Below are positions 26,273 to 33,996 of a DNA stretch of 50,697 bases, one piece after another; position 1 is the stretch's first letter, and every line of letters starts with the position of its first letter. The position numbers and the translations under genes are program-made. Source of the stretch: Edaphobacter aggregans DSM 19364 (lineage in GTDB: Bacteria; Acidobacteriota; Terriglobia; Terriglobales; Acidobacteriaceae); the NCBI RefSeq assembly GCF_000745965.1, contig NZ_JQKI01000047.1:1-50697 (forward strand), written 5' to 3'. The notes under the pieces are model-generated. The model did no database searches. It was given only the letters and a program-made list of their open reading frames with translations, and was not told the origin of the DNA.

Positions 26273-29265
26273 AAGATTCCTCCCAATACGCCCAACGCAC
26301 GCGGCCAGACGCCTGTGATCAAAGCGGCAAGAACGAGCAGCACAATAGCAGCGCCCAAAGCGACTCTGCTGTAGCCGCGTCTGGGCGGAGCCGGTATCAC
26401 GGATCCCCACCAGAACAGAGCAATCGCGCGGCCGTACGTTGCCACGTTGAGCATCGCGCTACCCGCAAGAATCACGAACAGGGGAATATTGTTGGCAACT
26501 GCGGAGAAGATTCGCCAGTGGCCCGCATACCCCAGCGTAGGCGGAACACCGAGCACAGCAAGCGCGCCCACCACAAATCCGAACGACGAAAGTGGATGCT
26601 GGGATGCGAGCCCGCGCGGATTCACCATAGTGGCGTCTTCTGCCTCCGGACCCGATACGCTTGCAAACAGCAACGCCTTTGCGATCGCGTGAGCGGCTGC
26701 GCCGAGTATCGCGCCCTCGATGCCCCAGGCACCGCCCGCAATCAGCGCCACCATCATGAGCCCCATGTCCGAGATGGTCGAGAAGGCAAGCAGACGCTTG
26801 AGATTCCCTTGAGCCAATGCAAACAGCGCGCCGCCTGCGGCCGATATCGCTCCTACTGCCAGCCAGGGCAACGCGGGGCTGAACACTTCCGGCGCAACCG
26901 TGCGCAGCGTCACTACCTCGGCAAACGCTGCGACATCGATGATTGCGATTACCAGGCCTGCTACCACCGCGGGCGCCGATTCCGCAACCAAAGGCAGCCA
27001 GAACCAGAGCGGGAAGAGGCCCAGTTTTACAGCGATTCCAGGAAGCAACAGCACTCTCGCCAGTTCCACGTTGCCATGTTCGGCGGCGATCGAGCCGCCC
27101 ACCATTCCAACCGCGGAGATGATCACAGCAGCGAAGTATGCGTGCCAGGCTGGCCGCTTGCCCGTTCGCCACAGGATCAGAAGCGCGACGGCGGAGGCCG
27201 CTTCGAGGAGAAGCGAACGCTGGATGCTGCTCGTAGTCAATACTCCCGCGCACGCCATAACGCCCGCGACCGCCAGCGGCAGTGTCCATCGCCTTAGTGC
27301 CTTCGTCGCCCAGCAAGCAAGAAGCAGGCCTGCGAGTGATACGAATAATGCAACGGCCAAGGGGGTCAGAGGCGGGTCGGCAACCGGCTGGACAGCAGCA
27401 GCGCGGGGCAGGAGTATCCATGCAAGGACTGCGGCCAGGCTGCCCGCCCCCACCAGATAATTCACAGCGTGACCTTCCAGACCGCTCAGCAAACGCGCCA
27501 ACGCTGACGCCAGTCTCCCGGCTGCATGCCAGAGCCCCAGCCACATGCGATCGACATCCAGACCCCGGTAGACCGGCGCCAAGCCTGACGCCACGACTTC
27601 CGCGAAGTCGCTGGCGCCCATGCGCCCCTGTGGGGTGAGCGGTTCCCCTCCGGTGAAGATGGTCGGCCGTCCGCCGGCCGCTTTCATTCCGCGGGCAGGC
27701 CTGGGCAGCCAGAAGATCAGCGCGCTGAATCCCAATGCCAGGATGCTCAAGATGAGTCCGCCCGTCGCGTACCAATCCCCTTGACCGGCTGCGAAACCGA
27801 GCCAACTGACACCGGTCAGCGACGCAGAGCCGAGTGCCGGAAGCAACGGGTTGATGATGTACTTGATTGCGAGTTGGGGCGCGATTCCCAACAATATGCA
27901 GCCACCCGCTAGTACACCAATGCCGGCGCTCATCGTCCAGGGCACTTCATGAGCCTGCGCCACTGCGGGGCCTTCATTGTCGAAGAACACGCAACTGGTA
28001 GCCTTCAGGAATGAGAACACCGTGAGGATGCTGCCTACCCATGGGATCAGAGCCAGGATTGGCTGGTGGGCATCGAGCGCTGCATTATAGAGGAGCCACT
28101 TGCTCACAAAGCCATTGAGCAGCGGAATGCCTGCTATACCTCCCGCGACCACGAGCCAGAGTGCCGTCGTGCGCGGCATCTTCCGGCCGAGACCTCCTAA
28201 CTGATCCATGTCGCGAGTGCCAGTAGCGTGCTGAACGGCCCCTGCACACATGAACAGGCCGCCCTTGAAAAGACCGTGATTGAGGCAGTGCAATAGGCCG
28301 GCGGCAATTCCCAAAGGAGTGCCCAGCCCGATGCCAAGCATCATGTAGCCGATCTGACTCACCGTGTGGTAGGCGAGCAGTCGTTTGAGATCATGCTGCG
28401 CGAGTGCGAAGAGTACGCCCACCAGCAATGTGATGGCGCCTACCCAGGAAAGCGCCAAGCCCCACGACGCGGGCCACGTGCCGAACGAGTGCAGCCGCGA
28501 CATGAGATATACGCCGGCTTTGACGTAAACCGCGGCATGCAACAGCGCGCTGACCGGCGTGGGCGCAAACATGGCGTACGGGATCCACGTGTGCAGCGGG
28601 AACTGCACCGATTTCGCCATAGCGGATATCAGCACCAGAACAAAAATTCCGGTGGTGAACGCACCCTGGACGCGTGGATCCGTCCAGAGCGTGGAACCGG
28701 TTCTCACATAGATGAGTACGACGGCAGCGAGCAGACCATAGCCGGCCAGATGAGTCATGGTGAAGACTTTGCGCGCGCCGTAGGCTGAATCGGGATTGGT
28801 ATACCAGAAGCCGACCAGAAGAAAAGAACACAACCCGACAAGCTCCCAACTCAGGTAAAAGAGGAACAGATCCGCCGTGTACACAAGATTGATCAGGCCG
28901 GTTATGAAGATGAGCACAAGCGAGTAGAAGCGAGTTGTTCCCTTTTCTTCCTCCATATAGGCAACCGCATAAAAGAGCACTGCTGCTCCGATGCCTGTGC
29001 CCATAAGTGCGAACAGAAGACTTAGCCCGTCCACGTGAAACGCGAATTGCGCAGGCCCGTCCCAATGACTAATCCGGACGTCGAGAACATGTCCGGCCAG
29101 AATCGTTGGCCATGCCGCAAGCACACTAACGAACGCACCCATTCCAATGACAAAGGCGAGCCAACCTTTCGCTCGCGCCGTCAGTACGCCCGCCATAAGC
29201 CCCTGGAGCAGGACTCCTGCCAGGAGAATTGCCATCGGGGACAGAATTACGATTGCGGGATTCAA
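26269..29265 (-). CDS. Double antiporter-like subunit (NuoL-like fused to NuoN-like half)
   Basis: 998 residues, about twice the length of EchA or HyfB. The first module (about 1-520) is a full NuoL/MrpA-type antiporter unit with Glu141 (FYLSWELVG), Lys218 (AMAKSVQFPLHTWIP), Lys250 and His330/Lys334. A linker of about 110 residues (521-630) follows. The second, shorter module (about 635-998) has Lys747 (IAVKLGLFPLWFWLP) and Lys863 (HAIAKALLF) but no matching TM5 Glu. The start is TTG behind GGAG. Two proton or Na+ paths in one chain would suit a larger energy yield per electron pair. Confidence 0.93.
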   Translation of the reverse strand: MNPAIVILSPMAILLAGVLLQGLMAGVLTARAKGWLAFVIGMGAFVSVLAAWPTILAGHVLDVRISHWDGPAQFAFHVDGLSLLFALMGTGIGAAVLFYAVAYMEEEKGTTRFYSLVLIFITGLINLVYTADLFLFYLSWELVGLCSFLLVGFWYTNPDSAYGARKVFTMTHLAGYGLLAAVVLIYVRTGSTLWTDPRVQGAFTTGIFVLVLISAMAKSVQFPLHTWIPYAMFAPTPVSALLHAAVYVKAGVYLMSRLHSFGTWPASWGLALSWVGAITLLVGVLFALAQHDLKRLLAYHTVSQIGYMMLGIGLGTPLGIAAGLLHCLNHGLFKGGLFMCAGAVQHATGTRDMDQLGGLGRKMPRTTALWLVVAGGIAGIPLLNGFVSKWLLYNAALDAHQPILALIPWVGSILTVFSFLKATSCVFFDNEGPAVAQAHEVPWTMSAGIGVLAGGCILLGIAPQLAIKYIINPLLPALGSASLTGVSWLGFAAGQGDWYATGGLILSILALGFSALIFWLPRPARGMKAAGGRPTIFTGGEPLTPQGRMGASDFAEVVASGLAPVYRGLDVDRMWLGLWHAAGRLASALARLLSGLEGHAVNYLVGAGSLAAVLAWILLPRAAAVQPVADPPLTPLAVALFVSLAGLLLACWATKALRRWTLPLAVAGVMACAGVLTTSSIQRSLLLEAASAVALLILWRTGKRPAWHAYFAAVIISAVGMVGGSIAAEHGNVELARVLLLPGIAVKLGLFPLWFWLPLVAESAPAVVAGLVIAIIDVAAFAEVVTLRTVAPEVFSPALPWLAVGAISAAGGALFALAQGNLKRLLAFSTISDMGLMMVALIAGGAWGIEGAILGAAAHAIAKALLFASVSGPEAEDATMVNPRGLASQHPLSSFGFVVGALAVLGVPPTLGYAGHWRIFSAVANNIPLFVILAGSAMLNVATYGRAIALFWWGSVIPAPPRRGYSRVALGAAIVLLVLAALITGVWPRALGVLGGIL

Positions 29266-29284
29266 GCGAGACTCCAGAGGTCAA

Positions 29285-29328
29285 TACGATTTCGTTTTCT
29301 TTCCACTACGATTTCGTTTTCTTGCCAC
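29285..29328. repeat. Two tandem 22-bp repeats
   Basis: TACGATTTCGTTTTCTTTCCAC followed directly by the same unit with one change (T to G at the 18th base). It fills the 76-bp gap between the MoaD-like gene and the antiporter gene. On the coding strand it is a purine-rich leader (GAAAACGAAAT) just upstream of the antiporter ribosome site, so it might affect translation or mRNA stability. Confidence 0.75.
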
Positions 29329-29341
29329 TTCAGCCAACGGA

Positions 29342-29614
29342 CTAGCCGCCGCCCTCCACAGGGAACACGTCGACAATGTCATCCGGCTGAAGCGGAGTTT
29401 CTGCTCCGTTGAGGTAGTCGACACTCCTGCCGTTCACCAGGACGATGAGCGTGCTGCTGAGTTGATCGCCTTCAAATAAACGATTCGCAAGGGCAGGGTG
29501 GCGCTGGCCCAGAGCCTTCAACAGAGAGCGCACCTCCGGCTCCGGCTGATGCCATTCTTCTTCCTTGATGCCGCCGGTAAGCGGACGAATATCTCCGAAA
29601 TATTTGACTGTCAT
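29342..29614 (-). CDS. MoaD-like ubiquitin-fold protein
   Basis: 90 residues with a beta-grasp pattern and a C-terminal Gly-Gly-Gly (FPVEGGG), needed for thiocarboxylation. MoaD supplies sulfur to molybdopterin. MoaD-like genes next to AOR genes (aorD in Aromatoleum) are thought to serve the tungsten cofactor of that enzyme. AAGGAG lies well placed before the ATG. The MoeB/ThiF protein at 37.3 kb is the likely activating enzyme. Confidence 0.88.
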   Translation of the reverse strand: MTVKYFGDIRPLTGGIKEEEWHQPEPEVRSLLKALGQRHPALANRLFEGDQLSSTLIVLVNGRSVDYLNGAETPLQPDDIVDVFPVEGGG

Positions 29615-29646
29615 TTATTGGCTCCTTGAAAGCGGCATAGTTGTGG

Positions 29647-31449
29647 TCAGGCCAGCTGCAGTTCCTGCAACTTCTCCGGGGACGGCACGCCCTCTTCGCT
29701 CCACCCGCGCAGGCTGTAATACTCCGGAAGCATCTCCGGTACGCGGCTGAGGAGGCCCTTCGATGGCCCAGTCTGTATAGGGCTCTTGAACAGTCGCTCC
29801 GGCAGCGTGTCATCTTTCGCCGTGAAACCGGCCTTCAGATTGAACTGACGCTCAAGGTTCCAGATTCGCTCGCCAGCCCTAACGTAGTCCTCCGGGCTGT
29901 AATGTATGCCCGTCAAAGCGCTCAGCATCGCTGCGAAATCATCCGCGACCATACCGAAGGTGCCGAAGATACATCCGCCCGAAGCATCCACCGCGGCCGT
30001 CAGGTCCTGGAACGCCTTAACCACAGCGGGCTTGCCTTTAATTTCACGGGGGTCGAGCCGCATGCCGTTGCCCAGTACTTCTACCGCGATGGTGTAGCCT
30101 TTTACGTGACAGCCGCCGCGAGTGCAGGTAGCGTATTGGAGACCGATTCCCTGAATGCCACGAGCATCGTATGCCGGCATCTCCTGTTTCTTCACCGACA
30201 TCGAATATTCCGGATGACCGTACAACTCAGCGAACCGATACGAACCGAGCGCCGCCTTGTCGCCGATTCCCTGACGCAAACCGATCCGTTTCGTAAGCTC
30301 GACCATCAGATCGGCGTTACCCCAGCGTATGTCCAGCCCATCGAAATCGGCCGCCGGCAGCAGGCCGGCTTCGGCCAAATCGATCACGCAAGCAATCGTC
30401 GCGGGAGCGGATATTGAGTCCATGCCCAGTTCGTTGCAAAGGTGGTTGGCCTTGGTCGCCGTGGACAGGTTATCCACGCCGCAATCCGGTCCGTACCCCC
30501 ACCCTGCTTCGTACTCCGGGCCTTCTCCCTCTCCCGCGTACTTCGGATCCTTCACACGGGTGACGCGTCCACAACTGATGACGCACGAGAAGCAACCCTT
30601 CTTCCGGACGAGGAAGTCTTTGGTAAGGGTCTCTCCACCTACTTTGTCGGCGGCGGGGAAGTGGCCGTCGTGGTAGTTGCGCGTAGGCAGACAGCCGATT
30701 TCGTTATGGATGTTGACCAGGATCTCCGTGCCATGCCGGTTCAAGCCTTGGGCAACGGGATTTGCAGCAAGCTTCGCACGGGCCGCGAATACAGCATCCT
30801 GCAGGCCTTTGACGTCAGCGACGCGAACGCCATTGGTTCCGCGAAAAGCGATCGCTTTAAGGTTCTTAGAACCCATCACCGCACCCAAGCCGCCGCGTCC
30901 GGCTGCGCGGTGCATCTCATTCTGGATCGACGCAAACAACACTAATTTTTCGCCTGCCGGTCCGATACAAGCCACCGACGCGTCGGCGTCTGTTTCGTTC
31001 CGCACGGCATCCGTTGTGTCGGGCACCCACTTTCCCCAAAGATGTGCGGCGTCCCGAATTTCTACCTTGTCATCATTGATCCAGACATAGACCGGCTTGT
31101 CCGCCTTTCCTTCGAAGATCACACCATCGTAGCCCGCGTATTTCATGACTGCGCCAAAGACGCCGCCCGAGTTGGCTCCGGTGATCGTGTTCGTCAGCGG
31201 GCTTTTCGCAACGACGTGATACCGCCCTGCGGAAGGCGCCATCGTGCCGGTGAACGGCCCCGGCGCAAATATCAACTTGTTCTCGGGAGACAAAGGATCG
31301 ACGCTGGGGTCAACCTCGTCGGTGAATATCTTGACGCCAAGCCCGCGCCCGCCTAAAAACAAGGCGAGATCGTTCCTGTTGGACGGCTGTCTACTGATCG
31401 CTCCGGTACTTAGATTGATGCGAAGAATCGTTCCGGTCCACCCGTTCAT
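29647..31449 (-). CDS. aor: Tungsten aldehyde:ferredoxin oxidoreductase
   Basis: 600 residues, the usual AOR length. It begins GWTGTILRINLSTG, with FLGGRGLGVKIF and the tungstopterin-binding GPFTGTMAPSAGRYHVVAKSPLT and RAAGRGGLGAVMGSKNLKAI. The [4Fe-4S] ligands are Cys286, Cys289, Cys293 (CFSCVISC) and Cys493 (DASGGC), nearly the same numbering as in Pyrococcus AOR. GPEYEAGWGYGPDCG is also conserved. It oxidizes aldehydes to acids, or the reverse, at low potential. The exact substrate cannot be read from sequence. GAGGAGG precedes the ATG; it lies 2 bp after the Fe-S protein gene. Confidence 0.94.
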   Translation of the reverse strand: MNGWTGTILRINLSTGAISRQPSNRNDLALFLGGRGLGVKIFTDEVDPSVDPLSPENKLIFAPGPFTGTMAPSAGRYHVVAKSPLTNTITGANSGGVFGAVMKYAGYDGVIFEGKADKPVYVWINDDKVEIRDAAHLWGKWVPDTTDAVRNETDADASVACIGPAGEKLVLFASIQNEMHRAAGRGGLGAVMGSKNLKAIAFRGTNGVRVADVKGLQDAVFAARAKLAANPVAQGLNRHGTEILVNIHNEIGCLPTRNYHDGHFPAADKVGGETLTKDFLVRKKGCFSCVISCGRVTRVKDPKYAGEGEGPEYEAGWGYGPDCGVDNLSTATKANHLCNELGMDSISAPATIACVIDLAEAGLLPAADFDGLDIRWGNADLMVELTKRIGLRQGIGDKAALGSYRFAELYGHPEYSMSVKKQEMPAYDARGIQGIGLQYATCTRGGCHVKGYTIAVEVLGNGMRLDPREIKGKPAVVKAFQDLTAAVDASGGCIFGTFGMVADDFAAMLSALTGIHYSPEDYVRAGERIWNLERQFNLKAGFTAKDDTLPERLFKSPIQTGPSKGLLSRVPEMLPEYYSLRGWSEEGVPSPEKLQELQLA

Positions 31450-31451
31450 CG

Positions 31452-31928
31452 TTATTCCTCCTCGAATGCGGCCTTAAACTTGGCCGCGTAGCTCTTTTTG
31501 CGGTCTCGCAGCGAGATTGTGTCGTCAACCCACTCGAGAGCTTGACTGGGACAGGCCTTTGCGCAACTCGGGTCACCGCCGCAGGTGTCGCACTTTTGGG
31601 GTGTTCCGGAAACGGCGTCGTACACGATGTTCCCGAACGGACAGGCGATGGTGCACATATGACAGCCGATGCACTTGCTCTTCTCGTATTCGACGAGCAA
31701 CTCCCCTGGGTTTCGGTGGAGGGCACTGGTGGGGCAGACCTTCATGCAGGAAGCTGTGTCGCACTGTTGGCACATCATCGGAACCGAGAACCCCTCCCGC
31801 TCCCAGGTGTAAACATGAATTCTGGACGCTGCCATCCGGAACTGACCTTCATGATGCAGGCTGCAAGCAAGCATGCAGTTCTGGCACCCGGTACATTTCT
31901 CGGGATGAATCATCAATAGCTTTGCCAT
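31452..31928 (-). CDS. 4x[4Fe-4S] electron-transfer protein (AorA-like)
   Basis: 158 residues with sixteen Cys in four motifs: CTGCQNCMLAC, CQQCDTASCMKVC, CIGCHMCTIAC and CDTCGGDPSCAKAC. It matches the polyferredoxin subunit that pairs with bacterial AOR (AorA of Aromatoleum type) and related DMSO-reductase-family beta subunits. The ATG at 31928 has GGAGAGGGAG upstream. A sigma54 promoter predicts a start at about 31944, so longer frames upstream are not translated. First gene of the nine-gene operon; it should carry electrons from AOR to the hydrogenase. Confidence 0.93.
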   Translation of the reverse strand: MAKLLMIHPEKCTGCQNCMLACSLHHEGQFRMAASRIHVYTWEREGFSVPMMCQQCDTASCMKVCPTSALHRNPGELLVEYEKSKCIGCHMCTIACPFGNIVYDAVSGTPQKCDTCGGDPSCAKACPSQALEWVDDTISLRDRKKSYAAKFKAAFEEE

Positions 31929-31954
31929 GCTCTCCCTCTCCTGGCCTCCATCTG

Positions 31955-31970
31955 TGCAATCGCCATGCCA
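31955..31970 (-). promoter_or_regulatory. Sigma54 promoter of the AOR-hydrogenase operon
   Basis: Read leftward: TGGCATGGCGATTGCA. The -24 GG and -12 GC are exactly 12 bp apart, with TTGCA as -12 box. The predicted start near 31944 gives a 16-nt leader made almost only of the ribosome-binding site. A paired-box enhancer element lies 90-130 bp upstream. Confidence 0.75.
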
Positions 31971-32059
31971 TCGTTCGCGAGCTGGTTCGAACTGCATATC
32001 GCATGCGATCCGAACGGTCTCCGGTGGCGCTCGAGTATTTCATCTTGTTTGAATTGACC

Positions 32060-32100
32060 TTTTGGGGCAGCGCGGCCATCACCATGCCGCATTTGGGGCA
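32060..32100. promoter_or_regulatory. Paired TTTTGGGGCA enhancer element, copy 2
   Basis: TTTTGGGGCA at 32060-32069 and TTTGGGGCA at 32092-32100, again with a 22-bp spacer. The spacer and flanks have diverged strongly from the other copies, yet both boxes and their spacing are kept, which suggests selection on binding. The second box is a dyad, TGCCGCA-TT-TGGGGCA. The rest of the gap, 32101-32272, shows nothing clear. Confidence 0.7.
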
Positions 32101-32272
32101 CCTGCAACGCTAGGCGGCAATCGTCGGATATGCTTCGACGTCTGCCCTGGTTCTTTCCTTGTGCTCGATTTAGGCCTAAGAATCTGGCCGAGTGAGTCCG
32201 CCGCGTGTAGGTAAGCCCGCAACGTTTGCAACGGCTATCGCGTTGACGTAAAAGCTGGAAGCGCAACGAGCT

Positions 32273-33511
32273 TCACTGAAAGGTCTTGCTGATCTTCTGA
32301 AGGCCCGCCGCAAGCGCATCGATTTCAGCCATCGTGTTGTAGAAGGCCAAAGAGGCGCGTGCTGTCGCCGTCAGATTGAATCGCGTCATCACCGGTTGCG
32401 CGCAGTGATGCCCAGTGCGAACCGCGATTCCCATCAGGTCCAGCATTGCTCCGATGTCATGCGCATCAATGCCGTCCATCACGAAGGTAAGCACAGGGAC
32501 TTTGTTGCGGGCTGCTCCGATGATGCGTAGTCCGGGAACCGTAGAGAGGGCCGCGGTTCCGCGGACCAGCAACTCCTGCTCGTACGCACCGATCTCATCC
32601 ATACCGACTTGCGCAATGTAATCGAGCGCCGCACCGAGGCCGATGGCTCCTGCGATATTCGGAGTGCCGGCCTCGAATCTGGACGGCGGTTCGCTATACG
32701 TGGTCTTCTCAAGACTCACCGTGCGAATCATCCCGCCACCACTCTGATACGGGGGCATGGATTCGAGAAGCCCGGACTTGCCGTAAAGAACTCCAATTCC
32801 CGTCGGTCCTAGCACTTTGTGGCCGGAAAACACGTAGAAGTCTGCGTCCAGCGCTTGAACGTCAACCCGCATGTGCGGCGCCCCTTGGGTTCCGTCCACC
32901 AACACAACTGCACCTGCCTGGTGAGCCATCTCCGTGATCTGACGAATGGGATTGATCGTACCCAGCGTGTTCGATGCATGCGCAACCGCCAATACTTTGG
33001 TCCGTGGGCCGAGCAGCTTTTCATACTCCTCCAGAATCAACTCGCCTCGGTCGTCGATCGGAATCCACCTGAGAACAGCGCCCGTTTCTTCGCACAAGAT
33101 CTGCCACGGGACCACATTCGAGTGATGCTCGAGCGTAGTGATCACGACCTCGTCACCCTCCTTCAGGTTCTTTCGTCCCCAACTGGCGGCGACCAAATTG
33201 ATTCCTTCCGTCGCGCCCCGCACAAAGACAATCTCTTCATGCAGCTGAGCGTTGAGGAAACGTTTCGCCTTGATGCGCGAAGCTTCATATGCTGTCGTAG
33301 CGCGCTCGCTCAGCTCATGGACACCCCGGTCAATATTGGCGCAATCGGCCTCGTAGAAGTGGCGCAGGGCTTTGATCACAGAGTAAGGTTTCTGCGAGGT
33401 CGCGGCGTTATCCAGGTACACGAGCGGGTGTCCGTGAACGCGTTGATCGAGAGCCGGGAAATCTGACCGGACCTTCGAGACGTCAAACACTCCGCAATTT
33501 GTTGTGCTCAT
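32273..33511 (-). CDS. sufS: SufS-type cysteine desulfurase
   Basis: 412 residues from the ATG at 33511 (MSTTNCGVFDVSKVRSDFPALDQ). A longer frame exists, but a sigma54 promoter match at 33552-33567 places the mRNA start at about 33541. It has FVRGATEGINLVA, the PLP lysine in FYVFSGHKVLGPTGIGVLYGK and the active Cys in VRTGHHCAQPVM, all type II (SufS). It frees sulfur from cysteine for Fe-S clusters, and possibly for molybdopterin or for sulfido ligands of Mo/W enzymes. No other suf gene is adjacent. Confidence 0.92.
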   Translation of the reverse strand: MSTTNCGVFDVSKVRSDFPALDQRVHGHPLVYLDNAATSQKPYSVIKALRHFYEADCANIDRGVHELSERATTAYEASRIKAKRFLNAQLHEEIVFVRGATEGINLVAASWGRKNLKEGDEVVITTLEHHSNVVPWQILCEETGAVLRWIPIDDRGELILEEYEKLLGPRTKVLAVAHASNTLGTINPIRQITEMAHQAGAVVLVDGTQGAPHMRVDVQALDADFYVFSGHKVLGPTGIGVLYGKSGLLESMPPYQSGGGMIRTVSLEKTTYSEPPSRFEAGTPNIAGAIGLGAALDYIAQVGMDEIGAYEQELLVRGTAALSTVPGLRIIGAARNKVPVLTFVMDGIDAHDIGAMLDLMGIAVRTGHHCAQPVMTRFNLTATARASLAFYNTMAEIDALAAGLQKISKTFQ

Positions 33512-33551
33512 ATCTGATGAATCGCGAATCTGCTGCAACAGTCCGGCAAAG

Positions 33552-33567
33552 TGCATTTTCGATGCCA
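33552..33567 (-). promoter_or_regulatory. Sigma54 promoter for sufS
   Basis: Read leftward: TGGCATCGAAAATGCA, correct 12-bp GG/GC spacing; -12 is ATGC instead of TTGC. Start near 33541, 30 nt ahead of the ATG. The divergent hcp gene shares the enhancer element 160-200 bp upstream. Confidence 0.6.
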
Positions 33568-33727
33568 CGATTCGGCCTGAGTACATGAACACTAGAGATG
33601 ATCTCTTCAATTGGGCCACTTGTTGCAAAAACTACACAGAGCACGCAGCATCTAGACCATTCGCTGGGACCTCAGGACTTGGCCACCGGTCCGGAACAAG
33701 ATTATTTCGGCGAGCTTCGGCTGAGCC

Positions 33728-33769
33728 TTTTGGGGCAACACAGTGGACGTATTGCCTCATTTTGGGGCA
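33728..33769. promoter_or_regulatory. Paired TTTTGGGGCA enhancer element, copy 3 (sufS/hcp)
   Basis: TTTTGGGGCA at 33728-33737 and again at 33760-33769, with a 22-bp spacer. The second box is a near-perfect palindrome TTGCCTCA-TTT-TGGGGCAA. It lies between two divergent sigma54 promoter matches, an ideal place for a shared enhancer. Confidence 0.7.
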
Positions 33770-33905
33770 ATGAGAGGCGTCAGCAGGCGCAGCTGTACTC
33801 CTTATTTATCCGTCCCGTCCCGCTTGCTGCTTATACTCCCGAGCTTGTCCCGAATCGTGCTGGGAAAGCGGCGCGGGGCTTGGTGCTCTTAGCTCCGAAG
33901 TAGAT

Positions 33906-33921
33906 TGGCCCATCCCGTGCT
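33906..33921 (+). promoter_or_regulatory. Possible sigma54 promoter for hcp
   Basis: TGGCCCATCCCGTGCT: GG and GC are 12 bp apart; -12 is GTGC, so it is weaker than the others. Start near 33932, 65 nt before the hcp ATG. Confidence 0.5.
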
Positions 33922-33996
33922 TCGTATCGGTTCAGGCCACGCGAACGAAGCTGAGGGGTCGAATTGCGGGGGCTTCACTCAAGGGAGTTGACCAAG

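Noticed and set aside
26459..27805. Long open frame (448 codons) on the minus strand
   Set aside because: Out-of-frame shadow of the 998-residue antiporter gene, whose own frame shows clear conserved motifs throughout.
29285..29328. CRISPR array
   Set aside because: Only two adjacent units with no spacers; no cas genes in the window.
31849..32085. Small zinc-ribbon gene reading CPKCGMVMAALPQK across the enhancer element
   Set aside because: The frame begins right after a stop without a start codon, crosses the sigma54 promoter and runs into the Fe-S protein gene; the cysteines come from the box sequence.
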